Below the pieces are notes generated by a model. The model made no database searches. It saw nothing but the letters and a program-made list of their open reading frames with translations, and was not told where the DNA came from. A DNA stretch of 64,000 bases, taken from assembly GCF_004363175.1 (NCBI RefSeq), contig NZ_SNYR01000003.1, positions 334,193-398,192 of the forward strand, given 5' to 3'. Position 1 is the first letter of the stretch. Each line of letters starts with the position of its first letter. The stretch is from Maritalea mobilis (lineage in GTDB: Bacteria; Pseudomonadota; Alphaproteobacteria; Rhizobiales; Devosiaceae). This document shows, piece by piece, positions 1-7,078 of this stretch. The position numbers were made by a program, and so were the translations under genes.

Positions 1-2
1 GC

Positions 3-158
3 GCCCAAGTGGTCAGCGCCGTGCGCGACAAATCCGGCGAAGTTGTTGAAGGCGATTTGGAAGCCATCATGGATATTGCTGACGAGTGGACCTTTGCACG
101 GCCTGTAAAATCACGCGATCCAAACTGGAAATTGGTGCGCACTGATCAGTTGGACTGA
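3..158 (+). CDS. Tim44/TimA-like protein, C-terminal fragment
   Basis: This is the last 51 codons of a gene that begins before the window, ending in TGA at 156-158. The visible residues include AQVVSAVRDKSGEVVEGD and, further on, DEWTFARPVKSRDPNW. They match the end of the alphaproteobacterial Tim44-like domain family, whose members are membrane-anchored putative adaptors of unknown function related to mitochondrial Tim44. In many Hyphomicrobiales this gene sits just upstream of mltA and an Smr-domain gene. Here the Smr gene follows after only 3 nt. The identification rests on a short tail plus context. Confidence 0.7.
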   Translation, partial: AQVVSAVRDKSGEVVEGDLEAIMDIADEWTFARPVKSRDPNWKLVRTDQLD

Positions 159-161
159 TCC

Positions 162-803
162 ATGGCGCGGCGGGGCAAAAAATCAGCTCAGGATATGGGG
201 GATTGGCATTTATGGACCGAGGTCACACGGTCCGTGTCACCCCTTAAGCCAGAAAAGCTGCAATCTTTGCGCAAATTAACCCCGCCCGAAGCCAAACAGA
301 CTGAGCTGAAAAGCACCGCTCACAATCTTAAATCCAGTGCAGCGACAAATTTGACTGGCAAGCGGGAATGGGCGCCGCTGGTGCCGCACACCCCACAACA
401 GCAAATAAACGCACAGCCGCACATCAATTCAGTGGTGCGCAGTAAGGTCAGCGAAAAACGCATCGACCCGAAAACCAAGCGGCGCCTAAGCCGTGGCCGC
501 CTGTCAATTGACGCGACTTTGGATTTGCACGGCATGCGCCAGCATGAAGCCCACGGCGCGTTGAGCCATTTTGTGGCCAGCGCATATGCCCGTGGATTGC
601 GCAACTTGCTGGTGATTACCGGCAAGGGCGTGCGCCGCACGGATTTTGCCCAATTTGAGCAAAAGGGCGTGTTGCGCTATCGTGTACCCCAATGGCTGGA
701 AGAACCGCATCTGCGCAGCATGATTGCAGGCACAGAAGGGGCCGGCCAATCCCATGGCGGGGAGGGTGCGCTCTATATTAGGTTGAAACGGAATCCGAAA
801 TGA
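162..803 (+). CDS. Smr/MutS2-domain protein
   Basis: A 213-residue protein with a C-terminal Smr domain. The diagnostic LDLHGM motif is at about residue 120 and the ITGKG motif at about 152-156, followed by the RVPQWL segment near the end. Smr domains are small nucleic-acid endonuclease or binding modules; the role of the stand-alone alphaproteobacterial protein is not established. The first 100 residues are basic and probably disordered. It follows the Tim44-like gene by 3 nt and overlaps the next gene by 4 nt (ATGA), so it is very likely co-transcribed and translationally coupled. The ATG at 162 is the only start that fits the spacing. Confidence 0.88.
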   Translation: MARRGKKSAQDMGDWHLWTEVTRSVSPLKPEKLQSLRKLTPPEAKQTELKSTAHNLKSSAATNLTGKREWAPLVPHTPQQQINAQPHINSVVRSKVSEKRIDPKTKRRLSRGRLSIDATLDLHGMRQHEAHGALSHFVASAYARGLRNLLVITGKGVRRTDFAQFEQKGVLRYRVPQWLEEPHLRSMIAGTEGAGQSHGGEGALYIRLKRNPK

Positions 804-1177
804 CCCCATTAGGTGCCAAAATGCGCCAAATGCGACGTGATCGGAAAATCACGCTCAAGCAAATGGCGGCAGATTTAAATGTGTCGAGCGCATATCTTTC
901 TGCGCTTGAGCATGGCCATCGGGGCAAACCAACCTGGTACATGTTGCAACGCATCATTTCCTATTTTAACGTGATTTGGGATGAAGCTGAGGAATTGCAG
1001 CGCCTGGCAGATTTGTCAGATCCAAAAATCACGCTCGACACGGCGGGCCTTGATCCAAAAGCCACCGAATTGTCGAACAAGCTGGCGCAAAATATCAGTT
1101 CTTTGGAACAAACAGACTTAGATTTTCTTATTCAAGAAGTTGAACAGCGCGGCGCCCGCGCTCGTGCGAAAAAATAA
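800..1177 (+). CDS. XRE-family helix-turn-helix regulator
   Basis: A 125-residue DNA-binding protein. A Cro/C1-type helix-turn-helix occupies roughly residues 4-58, with recognition-helix region VSSAYLSALEHGHRG. The C-terminal half is charged and helical and has no known domain. Proteins of this length and sequence type are conserved next to the Smr gene in Hyphomicrobiales, often near gyrB. The start overlaps the stop of the Smr gene (ATGA), which indicates coupling. The target genes are unknown. It ends in a lysine-rich tail. Confidence 0.85.
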   Translation: MTPLGAKMRQMRRDRKITLKQMAADLNVSSAYLSALEHGHRGKPTWYMLQRIISYFNVIWDEAEELQRLADLSDPKITLDTAGLDPKATELSNKLAQNISSLEQTDLDFLIQEVEQRGARARAKK

Positions 1178-1260
1178 TTTCATCCATAATGCGCAACGCT
1201 GCGTAAACTGTACTAGCCCTTTTTAAAATCCAAGTTCCATTGGGCCAAAGGTGATATTAA

Positions 1261-1827
1261 ATGAATGATGCGCACCGCAAGATTAGCGCCGAAACGCTCG
1301 AATTCCTTATAGGTCGCACCGCTCTTGGCGACAAAAAATCATTTGAAGAACTATATTCTTTGATGGCGCCGAAACTTTTTGGCGTTTGTTTCCGTATCTT
1401 AAGAGACAAGCAAGAAGCAGAAGATGTGCTGCAGGATGCCTTTGTGAAGATCTGGCAAAAGGCCGATCGTTACGCAATGGGGCGGGCAACACCGGTGGCA
1501 TGGCTTTCAACGATTGTGCGCAATCAGGCGATTGATCGAGTGCGGGCGCGGGGCAAACCCACCGAGCAAATTGATGATCATTTTGATCTGCCCGATCAAG
1601 ATCCAACGCCCGAGCAACACACAATCTCTGGCCAAGTGACCAAGCAGATTGATCTGTGTCTTGAACAATTGAAGAAAGATCATGCCCAATGTGTGCGCCG
1701 CACCTATTTGGGCGGCTGGTCTTATCAGCAGGCGGCGGATGAGTTAAAAGTGCCAATTAACACAGTGAAAACATGGATAAGGCGCTCACTTCTGTCGCTA
1801 AAGGAATGTTTGGGAAATGAGCAATAG
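1261..1827 (+). CDS. sigK: ECF RNA polymerase sigma factor, SigK-like
   Basis: A 188-residue extracytoplasmic-function sigma factor. Region 2 spans about residues 27-95, with the core-binding and -10 segment around DVLQDAFVKIWQKADRY and WLSTIVRNQAIDRVR. Region 4 spans about 128-180, with the helix-turn-helix SYQQAADELKVPINTVKTW. The gene overlaps an RskA-type anti-sigma gene by 11 nt, the standard sigma/anti-sigma pairing. In mycobacteria the SigK/RskA pair controls secreted fasciclin proteins (MPT70/MPT83), and two fasciclin genes lie 1.5-3 kb downstream here. I infer that this sigma factor directs them, probably in response to a periplasmic redox or envelope signal. The symbol is by analogy. 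Confidence 0.88.
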   Translation: MNDAHRKISAETLEFLIGRTALGDKKSFEELYSLMAPKLFGVCFRILRDKQEAEDVLQDAFVKIWQKADRYAMGRATPVAWLSTIVRNQAIDRVRARGKPTEQIDDHFDLPDQDPTPEQHTISGQVTKQIDLCLEQLKKDHAQCVRRTYLGGWSYQQAADELKVPINTVKTWIRRSLLSLKECLGNEQ

Positions 1828-2551
1828 CGTGAATACAACTGATCTGAACGAAAAAGAGCGATGGCTGGCGGCCGAATTCGCCATGGGCGTGCTGGATAAA
1901 GATGAGCACGCGCAGGCCACCATGCTTTATGATCAGAATGTCAGCTTTCGCCATGAGGTGGATGGATGGACATCGCGGCTCACCCCCATGTTGGATGATG
2001 TGGAACCGCAAATGCCATCACCGGCTGTGTGGAGCCAAATCGAAAATCGCTTGGGCTTGGTTGAAGCGCCAGCGCAAGCCAAAGGTTTCGCGGCTTGGTG
2101 GCAAAGCGTCAACCTATGGCGCAGCCTCAGCTTTGGCACCAGTGCCCTTGCAGCCATCGCACTGGCCTTGCTGATTTACGGCAATCCGCTCACAACGCCA
2201 CAAACCGCGCCAGTTACGCAAGATCTGGTTGCCACATTAACGGCTGAGGGCGCAGGCCCCGCCATGGTGGCCCGCCTAAACCGTGAGGAAGGGCGGATGA
2301 CTGTGCTCACCAACATGCAGGCCAGCACCGAACATGATCATGAATTGTGGTTGGTGCCCGCCGAGGGCAACCCAATCTCATTGGCATTAGTGGAAGCACA
2401 GGGCAGCGCTGATCTGCAAATTGACCAAGCGATCCTCGAACAATTGGGCGAAGGCGCAACATTTGCAATCTCAGTAGAGCCGCTGGGTGGCTCACCCACC
2501 GGCTTGCCAACCGGCCCCGTGATCGCCACCGGCCAACTGCGCACCATCTAA
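1817..2551 (+). CDS. rskA: RskA-family anti-sigma factor
   Basis: A 244-residue single-pass membrane protein. The N-terminal cytoplasmic part (about 1-100) has the anti-sigma zinc-less helical look (ERWLAAEFAMGVLDKDE). A transmembrane helix follows at about 105-122. The periplasmic C-terminal RskA domain contains MTVLTNMQAS, HELWLVPAEGNPISLAL and a region rich in Gly-Pro near the end. Such proteins hold the partner sigma factor at the membrane until regulated proteolysis. It starts 11 nt inside sigK and is followed by an intrinsic terminator, so the sigma/anti-sigma pair forms its own transcription unit. Confidence 0.85.
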   Translation: MSNSVNTTDLNEKERWLAAEFAMGVLDKDEHAQATMLYDQNVSFRHEVDGWTSRLTPMLDDVEPQMPSPAVWSQIENRLGLVEAPAQAKGFAAWWQSVNLWRSLSFGTSALAAIALALLIYGNPLTTPQTAPVTQDLVATLTAEGAGPAMVARLNREEGRMTVLTNMQASTEHDHELWLVPAEGNPISLALVEAQGSADLQIDQAILEQLGEGATFAISVEPLGGSPTGLPTGPVIATGQLRTI

Positions 2552-2574
2552 GCGCAACAACATCGCAAAAATTC

Positions 2575-2609
2575 AAACCGGGTCGGGCCTGTACCGTCCC
2601 GGTTTTTTT
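2575..2609 (+). terminator. Intrinsic terminator after sigK-rskA
   Basis: An 8-bp stem (AAACCGGG at 2575-2582 with CCCGGTTT at 2598-2605) is followed by a run of T to 2609. It lies 24 nt after the rskA stop codon and closes the sigma/anti-sigma operon. Confidence 0.85.
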
Positions 2610-2893
2610 GTGCATTCTTTCGACGTCTAACAAATCAACCTAGGAGAGATGATGGGATATTTATGTAATCACGCACGCTGACAGGGGACGGTGCCTTTCC
2701 AGCTAGTGAGTTGAGATCGACACTTATCAGTGGCACTTGCCCGCAAGCGAGTGACTTCGAGTGGGAGACATTAAGAGCAAGAATCCCACAAGCAGGAACT
2801 GAAAGTAGCCGCGATGGCCAAGCGGCGAATTTGTCCCTCCCTCAACAAGCCTAGAGCCGCCAGCTAATGGCGGTAAAAACAAACGGAACCCTG
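2610..2893. other. Intergenic stretch with an unexplained open frame
   Basis: This stretch separates the sigK-rskA terminator from the RNHCP gene. On the + strand one frame stays open for about 60 codons (about 2660-2850) but has no usable start codon. Its translation (for example SRTLTGDGAFPASELR) is not a family I recognise. A 6-bp hairpin (CCGCCA/TGGCGG, 2857-2873) lies at its end. It may be a gene remnant or leader sequence. I cannot assign a function. Confidence 0.3.
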
Positions 2894-2923
2894 CTCCTTG
2901 ATTTCGAAATTCGAAACAAGGAG
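2894..2923 (+). promoter_or_regulatory. Hairpin that pairs the ribosome binding site of the RNHCP gene
   Basis: CTCCTTG (2894-2900) pairs perfectly with CAAGGAG (2917-2923). After a 1-nt bulge, TTTCG (2902-2906) pairs with CGAAA (2912-2916). The loop is 5 nt. The 3' strand is the Shine-Dalgarno sequence AAGGAG of the GTG-started gene at 2930, so the folded form would hide the ribosome binding site. This layout suits a translational switch such as an RNA thermometer, but no ligand or temperature response can be read from the sequence. Confidence 0.6.
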
Positions 2924-2929
2924 TCAGAA

Positions 2930-3238
2930 GTGGCGAGAAATTCAGAAAATACCTGCTTTCAATGCGAGTATTGTCAGCAGCAAGTTGCCCCGCTTTCCAA
3001 TGGGAGCTACCGCAATCATTGTCCACATTGCCTATATTCAAAGCATGTGGACCTGAAACCGGGCGACAGACGCAACATTTGTGAAGGCCTGATGAAACCA
3101 ATTGGCTTGGTGAGGCACAAGAAGAAGGGCTGGCAACTTAAACATGCCTGTTTGTTGTGTGGTCATATCCAAATGAACAAGATTGCGGAAGATACGGTGC
3201 AGCCAGATTGCATCGATCTCATGATTAAATTGATGTGA
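2930..3238 (+). CDS. RNHCP-domain zinc protein
   Basis: A 102-residue cysteine-rich protein. It carries the signature RNHCPHCLYSKHVD (about residues 28-41) and PGDRRNICEGLMKPIG, which define the RNHCP domain. Further CxxC pairs lie near the N-terminus (C9, C12, C15) and near the end (CLLCG), so two zinc-binding knuckles are likely. The function of the family is not known. I chose the GTG at 2930 because a strong AAGGAG lies 6 nt upstream and the domain begins at once; an ATG at 2867 would add 21 residues unlike the family and would bury the hairpin in coding sequence. The gene sits between rskA and the first fasciclin gene. Confidence 0.82.
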   Translation: MARNSENTCFQCEYCQQQVAPLSNGSYRNHCPHCLYSKHVDLKPGDRRNICEGLMKPIGLVRHKKKGWQLKHACLLCGHIQMNKIAEDTVQPDCIDLMIKLM

Positions 3239-3326
3239 GACCTATTGGCCGGTGAAATTTTATCGGCCAATATCCTACTGAAATAAAACGATTTTTCAAA
3301 AAAGTTCAAAAAAATATGCGCTTTTT

Positions 3327-3354
3327 GAAACAAAGCTGAAAACGCCCCCGTATC
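3327..3354 (+). promoter_or_regulatory. Possible ECF-type promoter of the first fasciclin gene
   Basis: GAAAC (3327-3331) and CGTATC (3349-3354) are separated by 17 nt. This resembles the GGAAC/CGTA pattern of many ECF promoters and lies about 50 nt before the ATG at 3403. I could not find the same pair at the same spacing before sigK or the second fasciclin gene, so the call is weak. Confidence 0.3.
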
Positions 3355-3402
3355 TGCAGTAACCCTTCAATAAGGGTGATCATAAAAACGGAGAGGTACA
3401 TC

Positions 3403-3975
3403 ATGCTTAAGACAATTTTGAAAACATCATCAGCAGCATTTGTTGCAGCGTCAATCGGTTTTGCGTCAGCTGGTGCTGGCTTTGCAATGGACGAAAACCC
3501 AATGGTGGGTGGCGCGCCAATGTATGCTGATAAAAACATCGTTGAAAACGCTGTGAACTCAAAAGATCACACCACATTGGTGGCTGCTGTGAAAGCTGCT
3601 GGTCTTGTTGAAACATTGCAAGGCGAAGGCCCATTCACTGTGTTCGCGCCAACCAATGCTGCGTTTGAAGATTTGCCAGAAGGCACAGTTGAAACACTGT
3701 TGAAGCCTGAAAACAAAGACATGTTGACCAAAGTGCTGACCGCACACGTGGTTGCAGGCGACATTAAAGCCGCTGATTTGATGAAAATGATCGAAGACAA
3801 TGGCGGCACATATAACTTCACAGCAGTGAGCGGCGACGCTCTGTCAGCTCAAATCAATGATGGCAATGTGTACATCATCGACGAAAACGGCAATGCCGCT
3901 AAAGTGACCATTGCTGACGTGAACCAATCAAACGGCGTGATCCACGTTGTAAACTCAGTATTGGTTCCAAAATAA
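3403..3975 (+). CDS. Secreted fasciclin (FAS1) domain protein 1
   Basis: A 190-residue exported protein with a signal peptide (MLKTILKTSSAAFVAASIGF, cut near residue 28). A single FAS1 domain follows, with H1-type motif GPFTVFAPTNAAF and H2-type motif NGVIHVVNSVLVPK. FAS1 domains mediate adhesion or protein binding at the cell surface. In mycobacteria such proteins belong to the SigK regulon. The ATG at 3403 has GGAGAGG 7 nt upstream and begins the signal peptide; an upstream GTG at 3376 would precede that site. It is about 75-80% similar to the second fasciclin gene at 4870, so the two arose by duplication. msrB follows and may be co-transcribed. Confidence 0.9.
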   Translation: MLKTILKTSSAAFVAASIGFASAGAGFAMDENPMVGGAPMYADKNIVENAVNSKDHTTLVAAVKAAGLVETLQGEGPFTVFAPTNAAFEDLPEGTVETLLKPENKDMLTKVLTAHVVAGDIKAADLMKMIEDNGGTYNFTAVSGDALSAQINDGNVYIIDENGNAAKVTIADVNQSNGVIHVVNSVLVPK

Positions 3976-3991
3976 GCTTATCGTGAGCGTT

Positions 3992-4013
3992 GGGTTGGCC
4001 TTCGGGCCAGCCC
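3992..4013 (+). terminator. Stable stem-loop between fasciclin 1 and msrB
   Basis: GGGTTGGCC (3992-4000) pairs with GGCCAGCCC (4005-4013), 9 bp with one G-U pair. The loop is TTCG closed by C-G, the unusually stable cUUCGg tetraloop. No T-run follows, so it is more likely an mRNA-stabilising or partial-termination element that sets fasciclin above msrB than a full terminator. Confidence 0.6.
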
Positions 4014-4043
4014 GATATTTCGACCCCAAAGGGAGATTGGCAA

Positions 4044-4589
4044 ATGTCTAGTGAAACCAAACAAGATCAAAGCAATAATCGTCGCGGATTTTTGAAAAAG
4101 ATTGGGCTGAGCGTGGGGGCATTTGCGGTGGCTGGCGTAGGCACTGGCACATATTTCTGGCGCGCAGGCGACGAAGCCACAGCCAATGATCAAGGCGATT
4201 TTGAAATTTCGCGCACCCCGGAAGAATGGAAAAACATTCTGACCGAAAATGAATATAAGGTGCTGCGCGAAGAACAAACGGAACGGGCTTACACCTCTGA
4301 TTTGTTAGAGGAAAAGCGAGAAGGCATTTATCATTGTGCCGGGTGCGACCAAGCGGTTTATCCGTCTGAAACCAAATATGATAGCGGCACCGGTTGGCCA
4401 AGCTTTTGGGCTCCGGTGGATGAAGCGGCCATCGGCACCAAGCCCGACAACAAATTATTCATGACCCGCACGGAAGTGCATTGCAGCCGCTGTGGCGGGC
4501 ATTTGGGCCACATTTTTGATGATGGACCAAAACCAACAGGCAAGCGCCATTGCTTAAATGGCATCGCCCTGAATTTCAAAGCCGCTTAG
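4044..4589 (+). CDS. msrB: Tat-exported peptide-methionine (R)-S-oxide reductase
   Basis: A 181-residue MsrB. The N-terminus NNRRGFLKKIGLSVGAFAV is a twin-arginine signal, so the enzyme is probably exported folded to the periplasm. The SelR domain has two zinc-binding pairs (CAGC, CSRC) and the catalytic motif RHCLNG. The position of the usual resolving cysteine is Thr in YDSGTGWPSF, so recycling must use another cysteine or an external reductant. It reduces methionine-R-sulfoxide in proteins. The ATG at 4044 has GGGAG about 9 nt upstream; a TTG at 3990 lies inside the preceding stem-loop. Its place between two fasciclin genes suggests repair of oxidised surface proteins. Confidence 0.92.
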   Translation: MSSETKQDQSNNRRGFLKKIGLSVGAFAVAGVGTGTYFWRAGDEATANDQGDFEISRTPEEWKNILTENEYKVLREEQTERAYTSDLLEEKREGIYHCAGCDQAVYPSETKYDSGTGWPSFWAPVDEAAIGTKPDNKLFMTRTEVHCSRCGGHLGHIFDDGPKPTGKRHCLNGIALNFKAA

Positions 4590-4657
4590 CGGCGGTCAAA
4601 GGGGTTATTGTCATCCTCCAAGCAAGCTGATCTTAGATCATCCATATGACCCCCAAG

Positions 4658-4690
4658 AGCCAGGTTCGCGCCCCGAACCTGGCTTTTTTG
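4658..4690 (+). terminator. Intrinsic terminator after msrB
   Basis: AGCCAGGTTCG (4658-4668) pairs with CGAACCTGGCT (4674-4684), an 11-bp stem with a 5-nt loop, followed by TTTTTT. It ends the fasciclin 1-msrB unit, so the second fasciclin gene must have its own promoter in 4691-4860. Confidence 0.9.
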
Positions 4691-4869
4691 TCATTTAGAG
4701 TGGAAAAATCTGGCTTGAAAAATATTCGAGCTGTCAAAGTTCCCTAGCTAAGTCATTGAATCTAAAGCTCACAAAAACGTTATCAAATCCAACTGATCGG
4801 ATTCAAAAACCAGCGCGTTTCTCTGCTGACCGTTGGCCAACGGATAGTTTTAATCTTGGAGAGAACATC

Positions 4870-5412
4870 ATGCTAAAATCTATCCTTAAGACGTCATCTG
4901 CCCTTTTTGTTGCTGCTTCAATCGGCTTCGCCGCTGCCCCTGCTTTGGCAGACGGTCACGGCGCGAAAATGAACATTGTTGAAACAGCAATCGCTTCTGA
5001 AGCACACACCACTTTGGTGGCTGCTGTGCAAGCCGCTGGCCTTGTTGAAACATTGCAAGGTGACGGCCCATTCACTGTTTTTGCCCCAACAAATGATGCA
5101 TTTGCTGCTTTGCCTGAAGGCACAGTGGAAACATTGTTGGAGCCAGAAAATAAAGACCAGTTGACGAAAGTATTGACCGCCCACGTTGTGGCTGGCGATG
5201 TGCGTGCAGCTGATCTGTTGAAAGCCATTGAAGATAATGGCGGTTCATATGAGTTCGAAACTGTAAGCGGCGACATGCTCAAAGCTGAAGTGCGTGACGG
5301 CAATGTGTTCATCATCGACGAAAACGGCAATGCTGGCCAAGTCACCGCAGCAGACCTTGAGCAAACCAATGGTGTGATCCACGTGGTGAACGCTGTTTTG
5401 GTGCCAAAATAA
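4870..5412 (+). CDS. Secreted fasciclin (FAS1) domain protein 2
   Basis: A 180-residue exported protein. The signal peptide MLKSILKTSSALFVAASIGF ends near the APALA-D site (about residue 26). One FAS1 domain follows with GPFTVFAPTNDAF and NGVIHVVNAVLVPK. It is a close paralogue of the gene at 3403; the signal peptide, the domain and the GGAGAG-(N)-ATG start region are all alike. The start at 4870 is chosen for that matching ribosome site; earlier in-frame codons from 4756 lie in the leader. It stands alone between two terminators. Likely SigK-controlled by analogy with mycobacteria. Confidence 0.9.
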   Translation: MLKSILKTSSALFVAASIGFAAAPALADGHGAKMNIVETAIASEAHTTLVAAVQAAGLVETLQGDGPFTVFAPTNDAFAALPEGTVETLLEPENKDQLTKVLTAHVVAGDVRAADLLKAIEDNGGSYEFETVSGDMLKAEVRDGNVFIIDENGNAGQVTAADLEQTNGVIHVVNAVLVPK

Positions 5413-5436
5413 GCTTATATCGCCTTGTCAGTCTCC

Positions 5437-5469
5437 GGTTGGCTTAAGTGATTTAAGCCAACCTTTCTT
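5437..5469 (+). terminator. Intrinsic terminator after fasciclin 2
   Basis: GGTTGGCTTAA (5437-5447) pairs with TTAAGCCAACC (5453-5463), 11 bp with a 5-nt loop, followed by TTTCTT. Confidence 0.85.
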
Positions 5470-5502
5470 CCCCATCCATAAGTCTGCTGACAATGGCAAT
5501 GG

Positions 5503-5534
5503 AAGCGCCCTGATCGCCCTTCAGGGCGCTTTTC
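5503..5534 (+). terminator. Second terminator hairpin before nadV
   Basis: AAGCGCCCTGA (5503-5513) pairs with TCAGGGCGCTT (5521-5531), 11 bp with a 7-nt loop and a short T-run. It lies only 34 nt after the fasciclin 2 terminator and 107 nt before nadV, so it acts as a back-up terminator or closes a very short transcript. Confidence 0.75.
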
Positions 5535-5640
5535 TTTTCTCGCTGCGCCATTTGCCACAAGTGAAAGTGCACGCCCTTGATTGCACGGCAAAAATTATTC
5601 GCTATGGTGAGGCAAATTTTCTCCAGATGCGAATTGTCCT

Positions 5641-7047
5641 ATGCGCACCAACCCTATTCTCAATACCGACAGCTATAAAGCGTCACATTTTTTGCAATAT
5701 CCCGAAGGCGTAACGACCGTTTATTCCTATATTGAGGCCCGCGGCCCAAAGGATCATGATCTGTTGTTTTTCGGGCTGCAAATGTTCATCAAATCCTATC
5801 TGACCACGCCAATCACGGCTGAAGATATTGATGAGGCAGAAGAGATTTTCACTGCCCATGGCCTGCCGTTTCATCGCGAGGGTTGGGCCTATATTTTAGA
5901 AAAGCATAACGGCTATATGCCGATCGCTATCAATGCGTTGAAGGAAGGCACTGTCACCAAAACCAGCGTGCCACTGGCGCTGATTTACAACACAGATCCT
6001 AAATGTGCTTGGCTCACCTCTTATCTGGAAACCGCCATTTTGCGCGGCGTTTGGTATCCCACAACCGTGGCCACCAATTCGTTTCTGATCAAACAGCAGA
6101 TCAAAGCGGCGCTGGAAAAATCTTCAGACGATGTGACAGGTCAATTGCCCTTTAAGCTGCATGATTTTGGTGCGCGCGGTGCGTCTTCTCAAGAAACAGC
6201 GCAAATTGGCGGTTTGGCCCATCTGGTCAATTTCCAAGGCACAGACACAGTGTCAGCCCTGCCCATGGCCCGCCAATATTATGGCGGTGACGATCCGCAC
6301 TTTATGGCAGGCTTTTCCATCCCCGCCGCCGAACATTCAACCATGACCAGTTGGGGCCGGGCAGGGGAAAAAGACGCCTACGCCAATATGTTAGAGAAGT
6401 TCCCCCAAGGTCTCGTGGCGGTGGTGTCTGACAGCTATGATCTGTTCAACGCGCTGGAAAATATCTGGGGCGACGAGCTGAAAGAGCAGGTTTTGGCGCG
6501 TGACGGCACGCTCGTGGTTCGGCCAGATAGCGGCGATCCGGTTGAAATTGTCTGCCAAACTCTTGAGGTTCTAGGCGACAAATTCGGCTATAGCACCAAC
6601 AGCAAAGGCTTTAAGGTGCTGGACCCGCATGTGCGCGTTATCCAGGGCGATGGCATCTATCTCAACAGCCTCAAAGATATTCTCGACGCAATGATCGAGA
6701 AGGGCTGGGCCGTGGACAATGTGGCCTTTGGCATGGGCGGTGGCCTGTTGCAGGCCGTATCGCGCGACAGCTACCAATTCGCCATGAAAGCCTGCGCCAT
6801 TGAGCGCAATGGCGACATTCAGCCCATTTATAAAGAGCCCAAAACCGACAAAAAGAAAACCTCAAAGCGGGGTATTCAAGGGGTGTTTGAGGAGCAGGGG
6901 CAATTGGTGGCCAAAACCATTTTGCCTGAACAAATCGCCGACTCTGAAAATATGCTCAAGCGAGTTTATTGGTTGGAACAGGGTGTGCCGCAAATCACCC
7001 ATCTTAGCTTCACCGAAGTGCGGCAACAGGCAGAAGAAACATCATAA
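5641..7047 (+). CDS. nadV: Nicotinamide phosphoribosyltransferase
   Basis: A 468-residue NAMPT-family enzyme. It joins nicotinamide to PRPP to give NMN, the first step of the non-deamidating NAD salvage route. Visible marks are the N-terminal NPILNTDSYKASHFLQYP, the catalytic histidine in EHST (His232), GARGASSQETAQIGG, and the phosphoribosyl-binding RPDSGDP (about 294-300). The length matches vertebrate NAMPT and bacterial NadV rather than nicotinate phosphoribosyltransferase (PncB). It is a single-gene unit with terminators on both sides and no NAD genes nearby. NadV is patchily distributed in bacteria, so gain by transfer is possible; codon use looks like the neighbours. Confidence 0.92.
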   Translation: MRTNPILNTDSYKASHFLQYPEGVTTVYSYIEARGPKDHDLLFFGLQMFIKSYLTTPITAEDIDEAEEIFTAHGLPFHREGWAYILEKHNGYMPIAINALKEGTVTKTSVPLALIYNTDPKCAWLTSYLETAILRGVWYPTTVATNSFLIKQQIKAALEKSSDDVTGQLPFKLHDFGARGASSQETAQIGGLAHLVNFQGTDTVSALPMARQYYGGDDPHFMAGFSIPAAEHSTMTSWGRAGEKDAYANMLEKFPQGLVAVVSDSYDLFNALENIWGDELKEQVLARDGTLVVRPDSGDPVEIVCQTLEVLGDKFGYSTNSKGFKVLDPHVRVIQGDGIYLNSLKDILDAMIEKGWAVDNVAFGMGGGLLQAVSRDSYQFAMKACAIERNGDIQPIYKEPKTDKKKTSKRGIQGVFEEQGQLVAKTILPEQIADSENMLKRVYWLEQGVPQITHLSFTEVRQQAEETS

Positions 7048-7050
7048 AAA

Positions 7051-7071
7051 AGCGGGGCTTGTCGCCCCGCT
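7051..7071. terminator. Bidirectional terminator between nadV and hslU
   Basis: AGCGGGGC (7051-7058) pairs with GCCCCGCT (7064-7071). Read on the minus strand the stem is followed by TTTTTT, so it mainly ends hslU. Read on the plus strand it ends in GATCATTTT and can also serve nadV. Confidence 0.8.
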
Positions 7072-7078
7072 GATCATT

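Noticed and set aside
2867-2929. Earlier ATG for the RNHCP gene
   Set aside because: It would add 21 residues unlike the family and would place the hairpin in coding sequence; the GTG at 2930 has a strong ribosome site.
3239-4869. A shared ECF promoter motif before sigK and both fasciclin genes
   Set aside because: A GAAAC-N17-CGTATC pair precedes fasciclin 1, but equal pairs at equal spacing were not found before the other two genes by eye.
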